Source of the DNA: Rhodococcus oxybenzonivorans
Lineage (GTDB): Bacteria > Actinomycetota > Actinomycetes > Mycobacteriales > Mycobacteriaceae
Assembly: GCF_003130705.1 (NCBI RefSeq)
Contig: NZ_CP021354.1
Coordinates: 5,022,001 to 5,086,000, forward strand
DNA length: 64,000 nucleotides
Reading direction: 5' to 3'
Shown: positions 27,183 to 38,294 of the stretch, piece by piece
Layout of the letters: each line of letters begins with the position of its first letter
Position numbering within the stretch: position 1 is the first letter of the stretch
Made by a program: the position numbers and the translations under genes
The notes under the pieces: model-generated
What the model saw: only the letters and a program-made list of their open reading frames with translations
The model's database searches: none
What the model was told of the DNA's origin: nothing

Positions 27183-28277
27183 ATGCACCACCGCAGCCAG
27201 TTCACGGCCAGCCGTTTTGTGAATCACCACGCTGACGAGGAACGTGAGCCTTCGTTCTCGGTTGGTCACAACGACGAGGTCACGCCCACGTATCCCCCAC
27301 GATCGGTCGAGCGTTACACCGAGACCGATAGTTCTGAGATTTCCACAATGTTCTCCCGTGATTCGCATACTCCCCGCTCCAGCAGGCACAACGCTTCGCG
27401 TTCCGGCCATCACCGCGTAGACGCTGTGAGCAGTTACGACTCCGAGTTCGACATCCCCGGCTTCATTCCCCGCAGCGGTATCGAGTCCCCCGAGGACACG
27501 CCCTCCCACTCCCGCCGCGGAGCGCACCGACTTCCCACTCCCCCCTCAGCCCTCAAGGGCCGCGCAGCCGTTCTCGCAGTCGCAGCGGGCGCCGTCGTAG
27601 CAGCGGGTCAGGCCGGAGTCAGCGGCTCTTCGTCCAACTCCACCGATCACTCCGAGGTCGCCCTCGCCAGTGACGAGTCGAGCGTCATCGGCACCACCGC
27701 CGAGCCGCAGGCGGCCCAGTTCTCCACCGTCGCGGACACCGTCGCATCCGAGTCGAACGCCCCCCAGGTCCTGAACGTCGCGAATCCCACCGACCTGTCC
27801 CAGTTCAGCAACCTCCTCGCCAAGGGACAGCGCTTCAGCGAAGAGCGCGCCGCCCGCGAGGCTGCGGCCCGTCGGCCGTTGTTCGTTCTCCCCACGATCG
27901 GCACCTTCACCTCGAACTTCGGATCGCGCTGGGGCACGCTCCACGCGGGCGTCGACATCGCGGCCCCCATCGGCACCCCCATCGTGGCCGTGGCCGACGG
28001 TGAGGTCATCGACTCCGGGCCGGCTTCCGGGTTCGGCATGTGGGTCCGCCTCAAGCACGCCGATGGCACCGTCACCGTCTACGGGCACATCAACACCTCG
28101 AACGTCACCGTGGGTCAGAAGGTTATGGCGGGTGACCAGATCGCCACCGTCGGCAACCGCGGATTCTCCACCGGCCCGCACCTGCACTTCGAGGTTCACC
28201 TCGGCGGCGAGAACAAGGTCGATCCCCTGCCGTGGCTGGCCTCGCGCGGCATCAGCCTCGGCCCCGAGATGGACTGA
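27183..28277 (+). CDS. M23 (LytM-type) peptidase-domain protein
   Basis: 364 residues from ATG 27183, preceded by AGGAGG. The first 140 residues are charged and disordered, then one hydrophobic segment (AAVLAVAAGAVVAAGQAG) likely anchors or exports the protein. The C-terminal LytM domain has FGSRWGTLHAGVDIAAPIGTPIVA, VYGHIN and the metal motif HLHFEVH. The usual HxxxD and HxH zinc ligands are present, so it should be an active peptidoglycan endopeptidase, unlike degenerate activators. Matches Rv0950c in position. A long intracellular disordered N-terminus could anchor it to the divisome. Confidence 0.88.
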   Translation: MHHRSQFTASRFVNHHADEEREPSFSVGHNDEVTPTYPPRSVERYTETDSSEISTMFSRDSHTPRSSRHNASRSGHHRVDAVSSYDSEFDIPGFIPRSGIESPEDTPSHSRRGAHRLPTPPSALKGRAAVLAVAAGAVVAAGQAGVSGSSSNSTDHSEVALASDESSVIGTTAEPQAAQFSTVADTVASESNAPQVLNVANPTDLSQFSNLLAKGQRFSEERAAREAAARRPLFVLPTIGTFTSNFGSRWGTLHAGVDIAAPIGTPIVAVADGEVIDSGPASGFGMWVRLKHADGTVTVYGHINTSNVTVGQKVMAGDQIATVGNRGFSTGPHLHFEVHLGGENKVDPLPWLASRGISLGPEMD

Positions 28278-28301
28278 GCGGAAAACACTCCGGAACGTAA
28301 C

Positions 28302-28350
28302 CACAGACGACTGCGGCGCATGCACTGTGCATGCGCCGCAGTCGTCTGTG
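28302..28350. terminator. 49-bp near-perfect palindrome between M23 gene and pcrA
   Basis: Arms 28302-28325 and 28327-28350 are perfect 24-bp inverted repeats around a single base. It lies between convergent genes and probably terminates both. The sequence is unrelated to the other two palindrome families but has the same build: 20-plus-base arms, almost no loop, no U-tract. Confidence 0.85.
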
Positions 28351-28357
28351 TGCAGCC

Positions 28358-30841
28358 CTACAGCTTGGTCATGGGGACTCCACCGATCAGCATGAGCCGG
28401 ACCTTGCCGGCGCTTCCGAAGTCGATCGTGACGGTGGCAGTCGGTCCGGCACCCTTGGTCTCCAGCACCGTGCCGAGACCGTACTTGTCGTGGGTGACAC
28501 GGTCGCCGACGGCGAGGACCAGGTTGTTGTTGCGCGAGCGGGCCGCACCGAAACTCGGCGTCCCGGATGAACTGCCGCCGTAACTGTGGCCACCGTAACC
28601 CTGGCCGCCATAGCCGGAACTTCGGGCGCGGCCGCCACCGATCGCGCCGCCGGAACCGATGCCGGTTCCCGGGTCCTCACGACGCCAATGCACCAGATCG
28701 GTCGGAATCTCCTGTAGGAACCGTGACTCCGGGTTCTGGATGGGTTGCCCCCACGCCGACCGGATGACTGCGCGGGTGAGATACAGCCGCTTCCGGGCAC
28801 GGGTGATGCCGACGTAGGCCAGCCTGCGTTCCTCCGACAGTTCAGTGGGGTCGCCGAGCGCCCGCATGTGCGGGAACTGGCCGTCTTCCCATCCGGTGAC
28901 GAACACGATGGGGAATTCGAGCCCCTTCGCCGTGTGCAGAGTCATCATGGTGACGACGCCCTCGTCGGAGTCGGGCAGCTGGTCCGAATCGGCCACCAGC
29001 GACACTCGCTCGAGGAAGGCGGCCAAGGAGCCGGGGTCGGGTTCACCGTCGCGCGCGTCGACGTCACCGTCCTCGGGGCTGTCGATCAGCCCGGCAGCAT
29101 TGCGGGCGTCGGAGCTGAACTCCCGTGCAACACTCACCAATTCGTTGAGGTTGTCGAGCCGGGCACCGTCCTGTGGGTCGCTGCTGGCGGCAAGCTCGGC
29201 GCGATACCCCGTCCGCTCGAGCACCGCCTCGACGACGTCGCCGATGTCGCCCAGCTGATCGGGGACCACTTCGTCCGAACTGAACTCGGGCGGCAGCATC
29301 ATCCGCAACCCGTCCATCAACTCGAGGAAGGACGCGATGGCCTTCTGTGAGCGGGTGTTCAGCAACGGCACCCGGCCCTCGCCGCCATCGCGCAGCGCCT
29401 CCGCGAAACTGATTCCCCGTTGCTCGGAATGCACCGCCACGCACGCCTCGGCCCGGTCCCCGATGCCACGGCGCGGGGTATTGAGGATGCGACGCAGACT
29501 GACAGTGTCGTCCTCGTTGGCGAGCACCCGCAGATACGCGACGATGTCGCGAACCTCCTTGCGCTCGTAGAACCGCACGCCGCCGACCACCTTGTACGGA
29601 ACACCGAGGCGGATGAAGATCTCCTCGAGCGCACGCGAGGAGTTGTTGGTGCGGTAGAACACCGCGACATCAGCGAACTTCGCTTCTCCGGAATCAACCA
29701 GCTTGTCGATCTCCGACGCGACGAAGGACGCCTCGTCGTGCTCGTTGTCGGCGACATAACCGGTGATGAGCTCGCCCTCGCCCGAGTCGGTCCACAGCCT
29801 CTTCTCACGACGGCCCGTGTTCTTGGAGATCACGGAGTTCGCCGCGGAGAGAATGTTCTGCGTGGACCGGTAGTTCTGCTCGAGCAGGATGGTGCGGGCA
29901 TCGGGATAGTCGCGCTCGAACTCTTCGATATTGCGGATGGTGGCACCACGGAACGCGTAGATCGACTGATCCGCATCGCCCACCACACATAGTTCGGCAG
30001 GAGCGATGCTGTGCTCGGCATTCGGGTCCGCCGTTGTGCTGCCCACCAGTTCGCGGACCAGCATGTACTGCGCGTGGTTGGTGTCCTGGTACTCGTCGAC
30101 CAGCACATGCCGGAACCGGCGCCGATAGTACTCAGCGACCTGCGGGAACGCCTGGAGCATCGCGACGGTCTCACCGATCAGGTCGTCGAAGTCGAGGGCG
30201 TTGGCCGAGCGCAACCGCTGCTGGTAATGGCCGTACACCTTCGCGACGAGACGCGGCAGCTCCGCCGGATCCTTGTCGGCATCGGCAGCGGCCTGCTCCG
30301 GGTCGACCAGCTCGTTCTTCAGATTCGAGATGTGAGTGGCGAGAAGCCGCGCGGTGTATCGCTTGGTGTCGAGGTTCAGATCTTTGGAGATCATCGTCAA
30401 CAGGCGCCGCGAGTCGTCCGCGTCGTAGATGGAGAAGTTGGAGTTGAGTCCCGGAAGCAGCGCGGCCTGGGCGCGCAGGATACGAACGCAACTCGAGTGG
30501 AACGTGGACACCCACATGTTGTTGGCACGCGGACCGACCAGGTGCGCGACCCGCTCGCGCATCTCCGCCGCTGCCTTGTTGGTGAAGGTGATGGCCAGAA
30601 CCTGGCCCGGCATCACACCACGTTCCGCGAGCAGGTACGCGATGCGGCGGGTGAGCACTGCCGTCTTCCCCGACCCGGCCCCTGCGACGATGAGAAGCGG
30701 AGAACCGGCGTGCACGACAGCCTCGCGTTGCTGCGGATTGAGGCCCTCGAGAAGGGTGTCCGAGCCGGCGCGTGCGGGCGTGGATGCGCGCGGCGTGGCC
30801 ACGGCACCGGTGTGCGAAGCAGTACGCGAAATAGTGTTCAT
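28358..30841 (-). CDS. pcrA: ATP-dependent DNA helicase UvrD1/PcrA
   Basis: Superfamily 1A 3'-5' helicase for nucleotide excision repair and replication-conflict resolution. 827 residues with the ordered motifs: Q motif LNPQQREAV, Walker A GAGSGKT (motif I), TFTNKAAAEM (Ia), LVDEYQDTN (II), GDADQSIYAFRGA (III), LEQNYRST (IV), TMHTAKGLEFP-type motif V (MMTLHTAKGLEFPIVF) and YVGITRARKRLYLT (VI). The C-terminus has the Gly/Ser-rich linker and the Tudor-like RNA polymerase-binding end VGDRVTHDKYGLGTV. Rv0949 position. The first 25 residues vary in this family. Confidence 0.97.
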   Translation of the reverse strand: MNTISRTASHTGAVATPRASTPARAGSDTLLEGLNPQQREAVVHAGSPLLIVAGAGSGKTAVLTRRIAYLLAERGVMPGQVLAITFTNKAAAEMRERVAHLVGPRANNMWVSTFHSSCVRILRAQAALLPGLNSNFSIYDADDSRRLLTMISKDLNLDTKRYTARLLATHISNLKNELVDPEQAAADADKDPAELPRLVAKVYGHYQQRLRSANALDFDDLIGETVAMLQAFPQVAEYYRRRFRHVLVDEYQDTNHAQYMLVRELVGSTTADPNAEHSIAPAELCVVGDADQSIYAFRGATIRNIEEFERDYPDARTILLEQNYRSTQNILSAANSVISKNTGRREKRLWTDSGEGELITGYVADNEHDEASFVASEIDKLVDSGEAKFADVAVFYRTNNSSRALEEIFIRLGVPYKVVGGVRFYERKEVRDIVAYLRVLANEDDTVSLRRILNTPRRGIGDRAEACVAVHSEQRGISFAEALRDGGEGRVPLLNTRSQKAIASFLELMDGLRMMLPPEFSSDEVVPDQLGDIGDVVEAVLERTGYRAELAASSDPQDGARLDNLNELVSVAREFSSDARNAAGLIDSPEDGDVDARDGEPDPGSLAAFLERVSLVADSDQLPDSDEGVVTMMTLHTAKGLEFPIVFVTGWEDGQFPHMRALGDPTELSEERRLAYVGITRARKRLYLTRAVIRSAWGQPIQNPESRFLQEIPTDLVHWRREDPGTGIGSGGAIGGGRARSSGYGGQGYGGHSYGGSSSGTPSFGAARSRNNNLVLAVGDRVTHDKYGLGTVLETKGAGPTATVTIDFGSAGKVRLMLIGGVPMTKL

Positions 30842-30922
30842 CGTCCACTAAACCTACCGGCGTCTACCGACAGCGTCACAGCCGCTTGGCCTGCGTGGTA
30901 CCCCCGTGGCAAACTGGTACAC

Positions 30923-30994
30923 GTGTTCAGTCAGCCATCGCGCCCCCTGTGGCGATTTTTTTATGGGTACCGGCCTCCGGTGCCCGTGAACTGA
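30923..30994 (+). CDS. Aromatic-rich leader peptide of the chorismate mutase attenuator, 23 aa
   Basis: GTG-initiated peptide MFSQPSRPLWRFFYGYRPPV with a short PVN end. The WRFFYGY run puts Trp, Phe, Phe, Tyr and Tyr codons directly before and in the first arm of a hairpin, the hallmark of ribosome-mediated attenuation. Stalling when aromatic tRNAs are scarce would free strand 2. There is no clear ribosome binding site, so the mRNA may be leaderless at GTG 30923. The gene controlled is chorismate mutase, the branch point to Phe and Tyr. Confidence 0.8.
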   Translation: MFSQPSRPLWRFFYGYRPPVPVN

Positions 30995-31039
30995 ACAGCT
31001 CACGAGCCCCGAGGTCCGCACCGGATCCGGGGCTTTTTT
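30965..31039 (+). promoter_or_regulatory. Attenuator: pause, antiterminator and terminator stems
   Basis: Strand 1 GGGTACCGG (30965-30973) pairs with strand 2 CCGGTGCCC (30977-30985). Strand 2 CCGGTGC can instead pair with strand 3 GCACCGG (31018-31024). Strand 3 lies in the terminator, whose outer arms are AGCCCCG (from 31005) and CGGGGCT, followed by TTTTTT to 31039. The 1:2 and 3:4 pairings give termination; a ribosome stalled on the aromatic codons favours 2:3 and read-through. Confidence 0.8.
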
Positions 31040-31114
31040 CGTCAAACGAGCCTGGATCGGTAACGACTCGAGCCGAAACAACGATCCACGTTCTGACAAG
31101 AGGGAGACGAACCA

Positions 31115-31411
<297 letters not shown>

Positions 31412-31540
31412 GCCCTTTCGGTCTCTGAGCCCGACTCGCTCACCGAGCCTCTTCGGTCACCGAGTCACCCCGACCGAGTCGCTAGGCGCGGCCGCCGTCG
31501 GTTCACGACAGCGGCCGCCTCACCCGGTGCCCCTCGGTCT

Positions 31541-33016
31541 CTACGACTCGAGTGCCACGTACTTGGTCTCCAGGTACTCCTCGATACCTTCCCTGCCCCC
31601 TTCGCGCCCGAAGCCTGATGCTTTGACGCCGCCGAAGGGGGCAGCAGTGTCTGAGATGACGCCCCGGTTGACGCCCACCATGCCCGTTTCGAGGAGATCG
31701 GCGACGCGAAGCGCACGGTCGAGGTCCCGGGTGAAGATGTAGGCAGCGAGACCGTATTCAGTATCGTTCGCCGCGGCGATGCCCTCGTCTTCGGTGTCGA
31801 ATCCGCTGATCGCGGCAACCGGGCCGAACACTTCCTCTTTCAGGATTCGGGCCTGTGGTGGGACGTCGTCGAGGACGGTGGCCGGATAGAAGTAGCCCGC
31901 CCCTTCCGGCGCCGCACCGCCCAGCCGGACGCGGGCCCCCGCACCGACGGCGTCCTGCACGAGTTCACTGACGGTCTCGAGCTGATCCGCGTTGATCAGC
32001 GGGCCGAGTGTGGTGTCGGGGTCCTGCCCCGGTCCGAGTGTGTACGATGACATCTTGTCGACGAGCTTGGCGGTGAATTCCTCGCGGACACTGTTCGCGA
32101 CGTGGAAACGGTTGGCGGCCGTGCACGCTTCGCCCCCGTTGCGCATCTTCGCGAGAACGGCGCCCTCCACCGCTGCGTCGACGTCGGCGTCGTCGAAGAC
32201 CACGAAGGGCGCGTTGCCACCCAGTTCCATCGACGTGCGCAGCAGACCCCTGGCCGACTTCTCGATCAGCATGCGCCCGACCCCGGTGGAACCGGTGAAC
32301 GTGAGCTTGCGCAGGCGCCGATCGTCCAGCAACGGACCGGTCACTTCCCCGGACTTCGACGTCGGCAGTACGGACAGGACACCCTTCGGCAGTCCCGCGT
32401 CAGCCATGACCTCGGCCAGCAACAGCATGGTCAGCGGCGTCTCGGAGGCAGGCTTGACGATCATGGTGCAGCCCGCGGCCAGCGCCGGACCGATCTTTCG
32501 AGTGCCCATCGCGAGAGGGAAGTTCCACGGGGTGATCGCAAGACACGGACCGACCGGCTGTTTGGTCACGAGCACCCGTCCGTTGCCGGCGGGCGCGGGT
32601 GTGTAGCGGCCGGAGATCCGCACCGCCTCTTCACTGAACCAGCGAAAGAACTCGGCGCCGTACTTCACCTCCGCCTTGCTCTCCGGTAGGGCCTTGCCCA
32701 TTTCCAGGGTCATCAACAGGGCGAAGTCGTCGGCACGCTCGATGATCCTGTCGAACACGGCTCGCAGCAGTTCACCGCGGGCGCGGGCCGGCGTGGCCGC
32801 CCACTCGCTCTGAACCGCCACTGCGGCGTCCAGAGCTTTCATCGCGTCGGCGGGACTGGCGTCCGCCACCTCGGTGAGGGCCTCACCGGTGGACGGGTCG
32901 AAGACGGTGAAGGTGGCACCGTTTTCGGCGTCGCGCTGCTCACCACCGAGGAAGAGGGTCGTCGGAACTTGTCGAATGAGTTCGCGGGAATCCATGGGGT
33001 CCATCATGCGCCGCAC
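31541..33016 (-). CDS. gabD: NAD(P)-dependent succinate-semialdehyde dehydrogenase
   Basis: Oxidises succinate semialdehyde to succinate. 491 residues of the aldehyde dehydrogenase fold: [31 protein letters not shown], catalytic Glu in [15 protein letters not shown] and catalytic Cys in [11 protein letters not shown], then [10 protein letters not shown]. Several Met codons crowd the start (33016, 33004, 32995), so the N-terminus is uncertain by a few residues. Divergent from pgi with only about 50 bases between them. Substrate call is by family resemblance; other semialdehydes are possible. Confidence 0.88.
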   Translation of the reverse strand: MRRMMDPMDSRELIRQVPTTLFLGGEQRDAENGATFTVFDPSTGEALTEVADASPADAMKALDAAVAVQSEWAATPARARGELLRAVFDRIIERADDFALLMTLEMGKALPESKAEVKYGAEFFRWFSEEAVRISGRYTPAPAGNGRVLVTKQPVGPCLAITPWNFPLAMGTRKIGPALAAGCTMIVKPASETPLTMLLLAEVMADAGLPKGVLSVLPTSKSGEVTGPLLDDRRLRKLTFTGSTGVGRMLIEKSARGLLRTSMELGGNAPFVVFDDADVDAAVEGAVLAKMRNGGEACTAANRFHVANSVREEFTAKLVDKMSSYTLGPGQDPDTTLGPLINADQLETVSELVQDAVGAGARVRLGGAAPEGAGYFYPATVLDDVPPQARILKEEVFGPVAAISGFDTEDEGIAAANDTEYGLAAYIFTRDLDRALRVADLLETGMVGVNRGVISDTAAPFGGVKASGFGREGGREGIEEYLETKYVALES

Positions 33017-33064
33017 CAGACTTCACACGGAAGTTTCGACGCGCGGGCACTAAGCTCGAACCTC

Positions 33065-34711
<1,647 letters not shown>

Positions 34712-34717
<6 letters not shown>

Positions 34718-34749
34718 CTGACCAGTTCTCGCCTGACTTACCAGTTCTC
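34712..34749. repeat. 19-bp tandem duplication at the pgi/ApbE convergent junction
   Basis: Units 34712-34730 and 34731-34749 differ at one base. Unit 1 holds the pgi stop (TGA) and unit 2 the minus-strand stop (TAA) of the ApbE-like gene. The single difference creates the second stop, so the duplication set both gene ends. Confidence 0.8.
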
Positions 34750-35517
34750 GGTGGTGTATACGCGGCCCGAGCGATCCGCCAGCCGGGCGCGTAGTTCCTG
34801 CTGTTCGATCCAGCGGATGGCGCCGATGCCCCGTGCGAGAGCGGCGACACTGGCGGCGTAGGCCCACAGCGCGTCGTCGGCGATCACCGTCACCGATTCC
34901 CATTCGGTTTTCGACGGCGGTTCGCTGACGGGCGGCGCGAATGCTGTCGCCATCGCCGTTCCGTTCACCAGTTCGATGTCTCCGTTTCCGGGGACCGAAA
35001 TCTGCCAGCCGCCGGCCGGGCAGTGACCCGCCGTGGCGATCACGTCGCCGATCCGCACCGCTGCGCCGCACTCGAGTTCGCGCGCGACGAGTGCCGCCGC
35101 ACGATCGACCGTATCGGCCTTCGCGGTGTCGGTGATGTCCAAGGATGCGCCCCACGGCGCGAACACCACGTCGTCGTCGATCTGGATATCACGGAAACTC
35201 GGTGCCGGATGCACGGTGGGAATGAGGGTGTCGTCCGCCATCTCGGAGGCGAGCGGGTCGACCACACCGTCGGTCATCCGCGCCGCCCACAACGCGGAAC
35301 GAAGCAGCGCCGACATTCGCCGGCTCACCTTCACCGGTGCGCCTTGCGACAGGTTCACGGCGTGAATCTCGGCATCCCCGCGCTGAAGGTCGCACACCGC
35401 CTCGGTTTCCTCGATGACACCTGCGATCAGCGCGGTCGCCTGGGGCAGTGCAGCACCCTCGGTGACGTCGACTTCCACGACGGAACCCCAGACCTTCCAC
35501 TTCTCGACACTCACCAT
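34738..35517 (-). CDS. FAD:protein FMN transferase-like protein (ApbE family)
   Basis: 259 residues from ATG 35517 (GGAG six bases upstream). ApbE-type features: VWGSVVEVDV at the start, EIHAVNLSQG, MTDGVVDPLA, the DITDTAKADTVDRAA helix where canonical ApbE has DLGGIAKGYAVD, and a late segment ELVNGTAMATAF. Canonical ApbE flavinylates a Thr in partner proteins of Rnf/Nqr or fumarate reductase type; no such partner is in the window. The KGYA motif is altered (KADTV) and the protein is cytosolic, without a lipobox, so activity should not be assumed. Confidence 0.7.
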   Translation of the reverse strand: MVSVEKWKVWGSVVEVDVTEGAALPQATALIAGVIEETEAVCDLQRGDAEIHAVNLSQGAPVKVSRRMSALLRSALWAARMTDGVVDPLASEMADDTLIPTVHPAPSFRDIQIDDDVVFAPWGASLDITDTAKADTVDRAAALVARELECGAAVRIGDVIATAGHCPAGGWQISVPGNGDIELVNGTAMATAFAPPVSEPPSKTEWESVTVIADDALWAYAASVAALARGIGAIRWIEQQELRARLADRSGRVYTTENW

Positions 35518-35621
35518 GGCGTGCTCCGTGTGCAGTTCCTTCACTGTGCTGCAAATCCAGTATGCGCCGGTTGTCCAGGAGGTCGTGCGCCTGTGTTGCC
35601 ACCGGTCGTAGACTCCGGCAG

Positions 35622-36881
35622 GTGAGCGCCCGATTGAGCGTTGTCGACGAGATGTTTCTCCGCACCCATCGGGGGTGGGGAACGCCGATCGTGATGCAGG
35701 GTCTGTGGCGCACCGACGGCCGGATCGACGAACAAATCCTGGAGTCTCTCCGCGTCCTGCTGTCACGCGGTCCGCTGGGCAGGCGGGTAATCCGCTCGCG
35801 GGTCCCTGGTGCCCGGCCACGGTTCGCGCCCAGCTCGGAAGCATTCCACGTCGAGTACGCCACCGTCCCTGCCGCGGCGTTGCTCGAATGGGCCGACGAG
35901 CAGGCCGCCTTGCCTGTCGACCCCGAACGGGGCCCCGGGTGGCGGCTGGCCTGCGGGCGTCTCGACGGCGGCGGCACAGTGCTGTCGCTGGTGTGTTCAC
36001 ACGTGCTCGCGGATGCGAGGGGCCTGACCGCCGCCATCGCGGACGCGTTGCAGGGCACGCCGCCCTCCGCTGCGCCGCGTCACCGTGGACCGATCGATGA
36101 CGTCTGGGACGCCGCCCTTCTGACCCGACGGGTCACCGAAGGAACCGTGCGCGCGGTTGCCGGCCTGCTGATCGATTCCGACCGCCGCAGCGAGCTGCGC
36201 GACTTCGTACGCGCCGACGGCACGGCGCCCCCCGAGGTGTTCCACAGTAGGGCCGCTTCAGCGGTGGTAGACGTGGACGCGGGCGCCTGGGATGTCGCCG
36301 CCGAGGAGTCCGGCGGGACGCCGAACAGCCTGTTCCTGTCGGTGGTCGCCGAGATCGCCCGCCGCGACGACGAGTCGGCGTCTCTGACGATCAGCGTGCC
36401 GATGGATGTGCGCGGCCGCGGCGACTCCTCCGAGGCCGCGAACTCGGTCGCAATGGTCGAGGTCGCGGTGGCACCGGGCGACACCGTCGCCGACGTCCGT
36501 GCGTCGAGTCGTGCGGCGTTCACCTCGACACCGATGACGAGCCCGGCGGGATTCCCTGAAGAAATGCTGCAACTGATCCCCGACCGGCTGGCTCACGCGC
36601 TGACAGGCAACCCCGGTGAGCGGGACGTTCTGTGCTCGAACATCGGGCCGCTTCCCGACGCACTCGGTGTCCTGGGTGGACATCACACAACGGGCATCGC
36701 CACGCGGGCCGTGCACCCCGGCATCGTCTCCAGCCGCACGAGGATGTCGGCCTACCTGAGCAGGTTCGACGGGCGCTACACCCTGGCCCTGGAATCACTC
36801 GATGTCCCGAGCCACACCGCTCTCCGTGAACGTGCCGAGGACGTGCTGAGCCGGCACGAACTCCGGGCCCACGGCTGGTGA
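35622..36881 (+). CDS. Condensation-domain-like acyltransferase with SHxxxDA motif
   Basis: 419 residues from GTG 35622. The layout resembles the CoA-dependent acyltransferase fold of NRPS condensation, PapA and wax-ester synthase proteins: an N-terminal SVVDEMFLRTH segment, the active-site-like SHVLADARGL (His127, Asp131, in place of HHxxxDG), NSLFLSVVAEIARR, SVPMDVRGRGD (DVRPR in the family) and a C-terminal CSNIGPLPDAL. The first His of HHxxxDG is Ser and the final Gly is Ala, but the catalytic His and structural Asp remain. Substrate unknown; lipid acylation is the likely theme. Divergent from the ApbE-like gene. Confidence 0.68.
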   Translation: MSARLSVVDEMFLRTHRGWGTPIVMQGLWRTDGRIDEQILESLRVLLSRGPLGRRVIRSRVPGARPRFAPSSEAFHVEYATVPAAALLEWADEQAALPVDPERGPGWRLACGRLDGGGTVLSLVCSHVLADARGLTAAIADALQGTPPSAAPRHRGPIDDVWDAALLTRRVTEGTVRAVAGLLIDSDRRSELRDFVRADGTAPPEVFHSRAASAVVDVDAGAWDVAAEESGGTPNSLFLSVVAEIARRDDESASLTISVPMDVRGRGDSSEAANSVAMVEVAVAPGDTVADVRASSRAAFTSTPMTSPAGFPEEMLQLIPDRLAHALTGNPGERDVLCSNIGPLPDALGVLGGHHTTGIATRAVHPGIVSSRTRMSAYLSRFDGRYTLALESLDVPSHTALRERAEDVLSRHELRAHGW

Positions 36882-36899
36882 CGTCCCGGAAAGTCGACG

Positions 36900-38285
36900 T
36901 CAGGCGTCGTAGGGCTGACGCGCCGACTGCGGATCGCCGTAGGTGATGGCCCGCTCCCGCCGCGCTCCCGACGCGAGCGTGACCGCCCAGTTCAGCAACG
37001 TGCCGAACCTGTTGCGGTAGCCCGCGAGGAAGGCGATGTGGATGACGCCCCACGACACCCACCCGACGGCACCGGACATCTGGATAGGCCCCGCCTGAAC
37101 GAGCGCGTGCCTGCGGGCAATGTACGCCGCGCTGCCGAGATCGCGGTACTTGAACGGTTTCCGGTCGGGTGCGCCCCGCTCGACGGTGCGGGCAATGCAC
37201 CCCGCGGCGTGCCTGCCACCCTGCATCGCCACCTCGGCCACACCGGGAAGATCTTTCAGCGCCATCATGTCGCCCACGACCCAGACGTTGGGATGACCCG
37301 GCACGCTGAGGTCGGGATTCACCTCGATGCGACCACCCGCGGCCTGCTTCACGCCGAGCGCCTGTGCGAGTACGGAGGCGAACGGGACCGCCTCGACGCC
37401 GGCGGTCCACAGGATGGTCCGCGCGTCGAACCGGTTCTTGGCCTTCGCCCCGTCCTTGGACGTCGTCTCGACGCTCGTCTCCGACACATCCGTGACATGC
37501 ACGCCCAGATGTGTTTCGACACCGATCTTGTCGAGTGTGGCCTGCGCCGCCGCCGACAGCTTGCGGTTGAACGACGGCAACACCCGGTCACCGCCGTGCA
37601 GCAGCAGTACCCGCGCCTCACCGGGATCGATGGACTGGAATTCGTGAGCGAGGGCCCGCAGTGCGAGTTCCCTGATCTGCCCGGCCAGTTCGACCCCGGT
37701 GGGCCCACCGCCGGCGACGGCGAAGGTCAGCCACGGCTTCCGCTCTTCGGGGGTGGGAAGCGACTCGGCCATTTCGAAGGCCGAGATGAGCTTTCGCCGA
37801 ATCGCGAGGGCGTCGTCGAGAGTTTTCATACCGGGCGCCCACTGGATGTACTCGTCGTGACCGTGATACGCCTGACGCATCCCGGCAGCAACGATCAAGT
37901 AGTCGTAGGGAACGTCGAAGGTGGAGCCGTCGAATCGGCTTGCGGTCAAGACCTTTTGGTCGGCGTCGATCGACTGCGCTTCCCCGAGGGCGACGTGAAT
38001 GTTGCTGTAGCCACGGAGCAGGTGCCGCAACGGTGTGGTGATCTCCCCTTCGGACAGGAGTCCCGTGGCGCACTGATACAGCAGCGGCTGGAAGACGTGG
38101 CTGGTTCCCCGATCGAGCAGCGTGACGTCGACGTCCACACCCCGGAACCGCTTGGCGGCGTACACGCCACCGAATCCGCCGCCCACAATCACCACGCGCG
38201 GCCGCGAGCGCTGCAAGCCGAGAGACGAAGATTCCTGGGTTGTCGTCACTGTGGACACCTCACGCTCGTCGTCACTGGCCGGCAC
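36900..38285 (-). CDS. ndh: Type II NADH dehydrogenase (NDH-2)
   Basis: Non-proton-pumping NADH:menaquinone oxidoreductase of the respiratory chain. 461 residues: FAD-binding VVIVGGGFGGVYAAKR, NADH-binding VAGGGPTGVELAG, the second FAD contact WVVGDMMAL, and a C-terminal amphipathic membrane-attachment region (VSWGVIHIAFLAGYRNRFGTLLNW). It lies 9 bases downstream of an SDR gene, so they form a two-gene transcript. Confidence 0.95.
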   Translation of the reverse strand: MPASDDEREVSTVTTTQESSSLGLQRSRPRVVIVGGGFGGVYAAKRFRGVDVDVTLLDRGTSHVFQPLLYQCATGLLSEGEITTPLRHLLRGYSNIHVALGEAQSIDADQKVLTASRFDGSTFDVPYDYLIVAAGMRQAYHGHDEYIQWAPGMKTLDDALAIRRKLISAFEMAESLPTPEERKPWLTFAVAGGGPTGVELAGQIRELALRALAHEFQSIDPGEARVLLLHGGDRVLPSFNRKLSAAAQATLDKIGVETHLGVHVTDVSETSVETTSKDGAKAKNRFDARTILWTAGVEAVPFASVLAQALGVKQAAGGRIEVNPDLSVPGHPNVWVVGDMMALKDLPGVAEVAMQGGRHAAGCIARTVERGAPDRKPFKYRDLGSAAYIARRHALVQAGPIQMSGAVGWVSWGVIHIAFLAGYRNRFGTLLNWAVTLASGARRERAITYGDPQSARQPYDA

Positions 38286-38294
38286 AGCTCAGTC

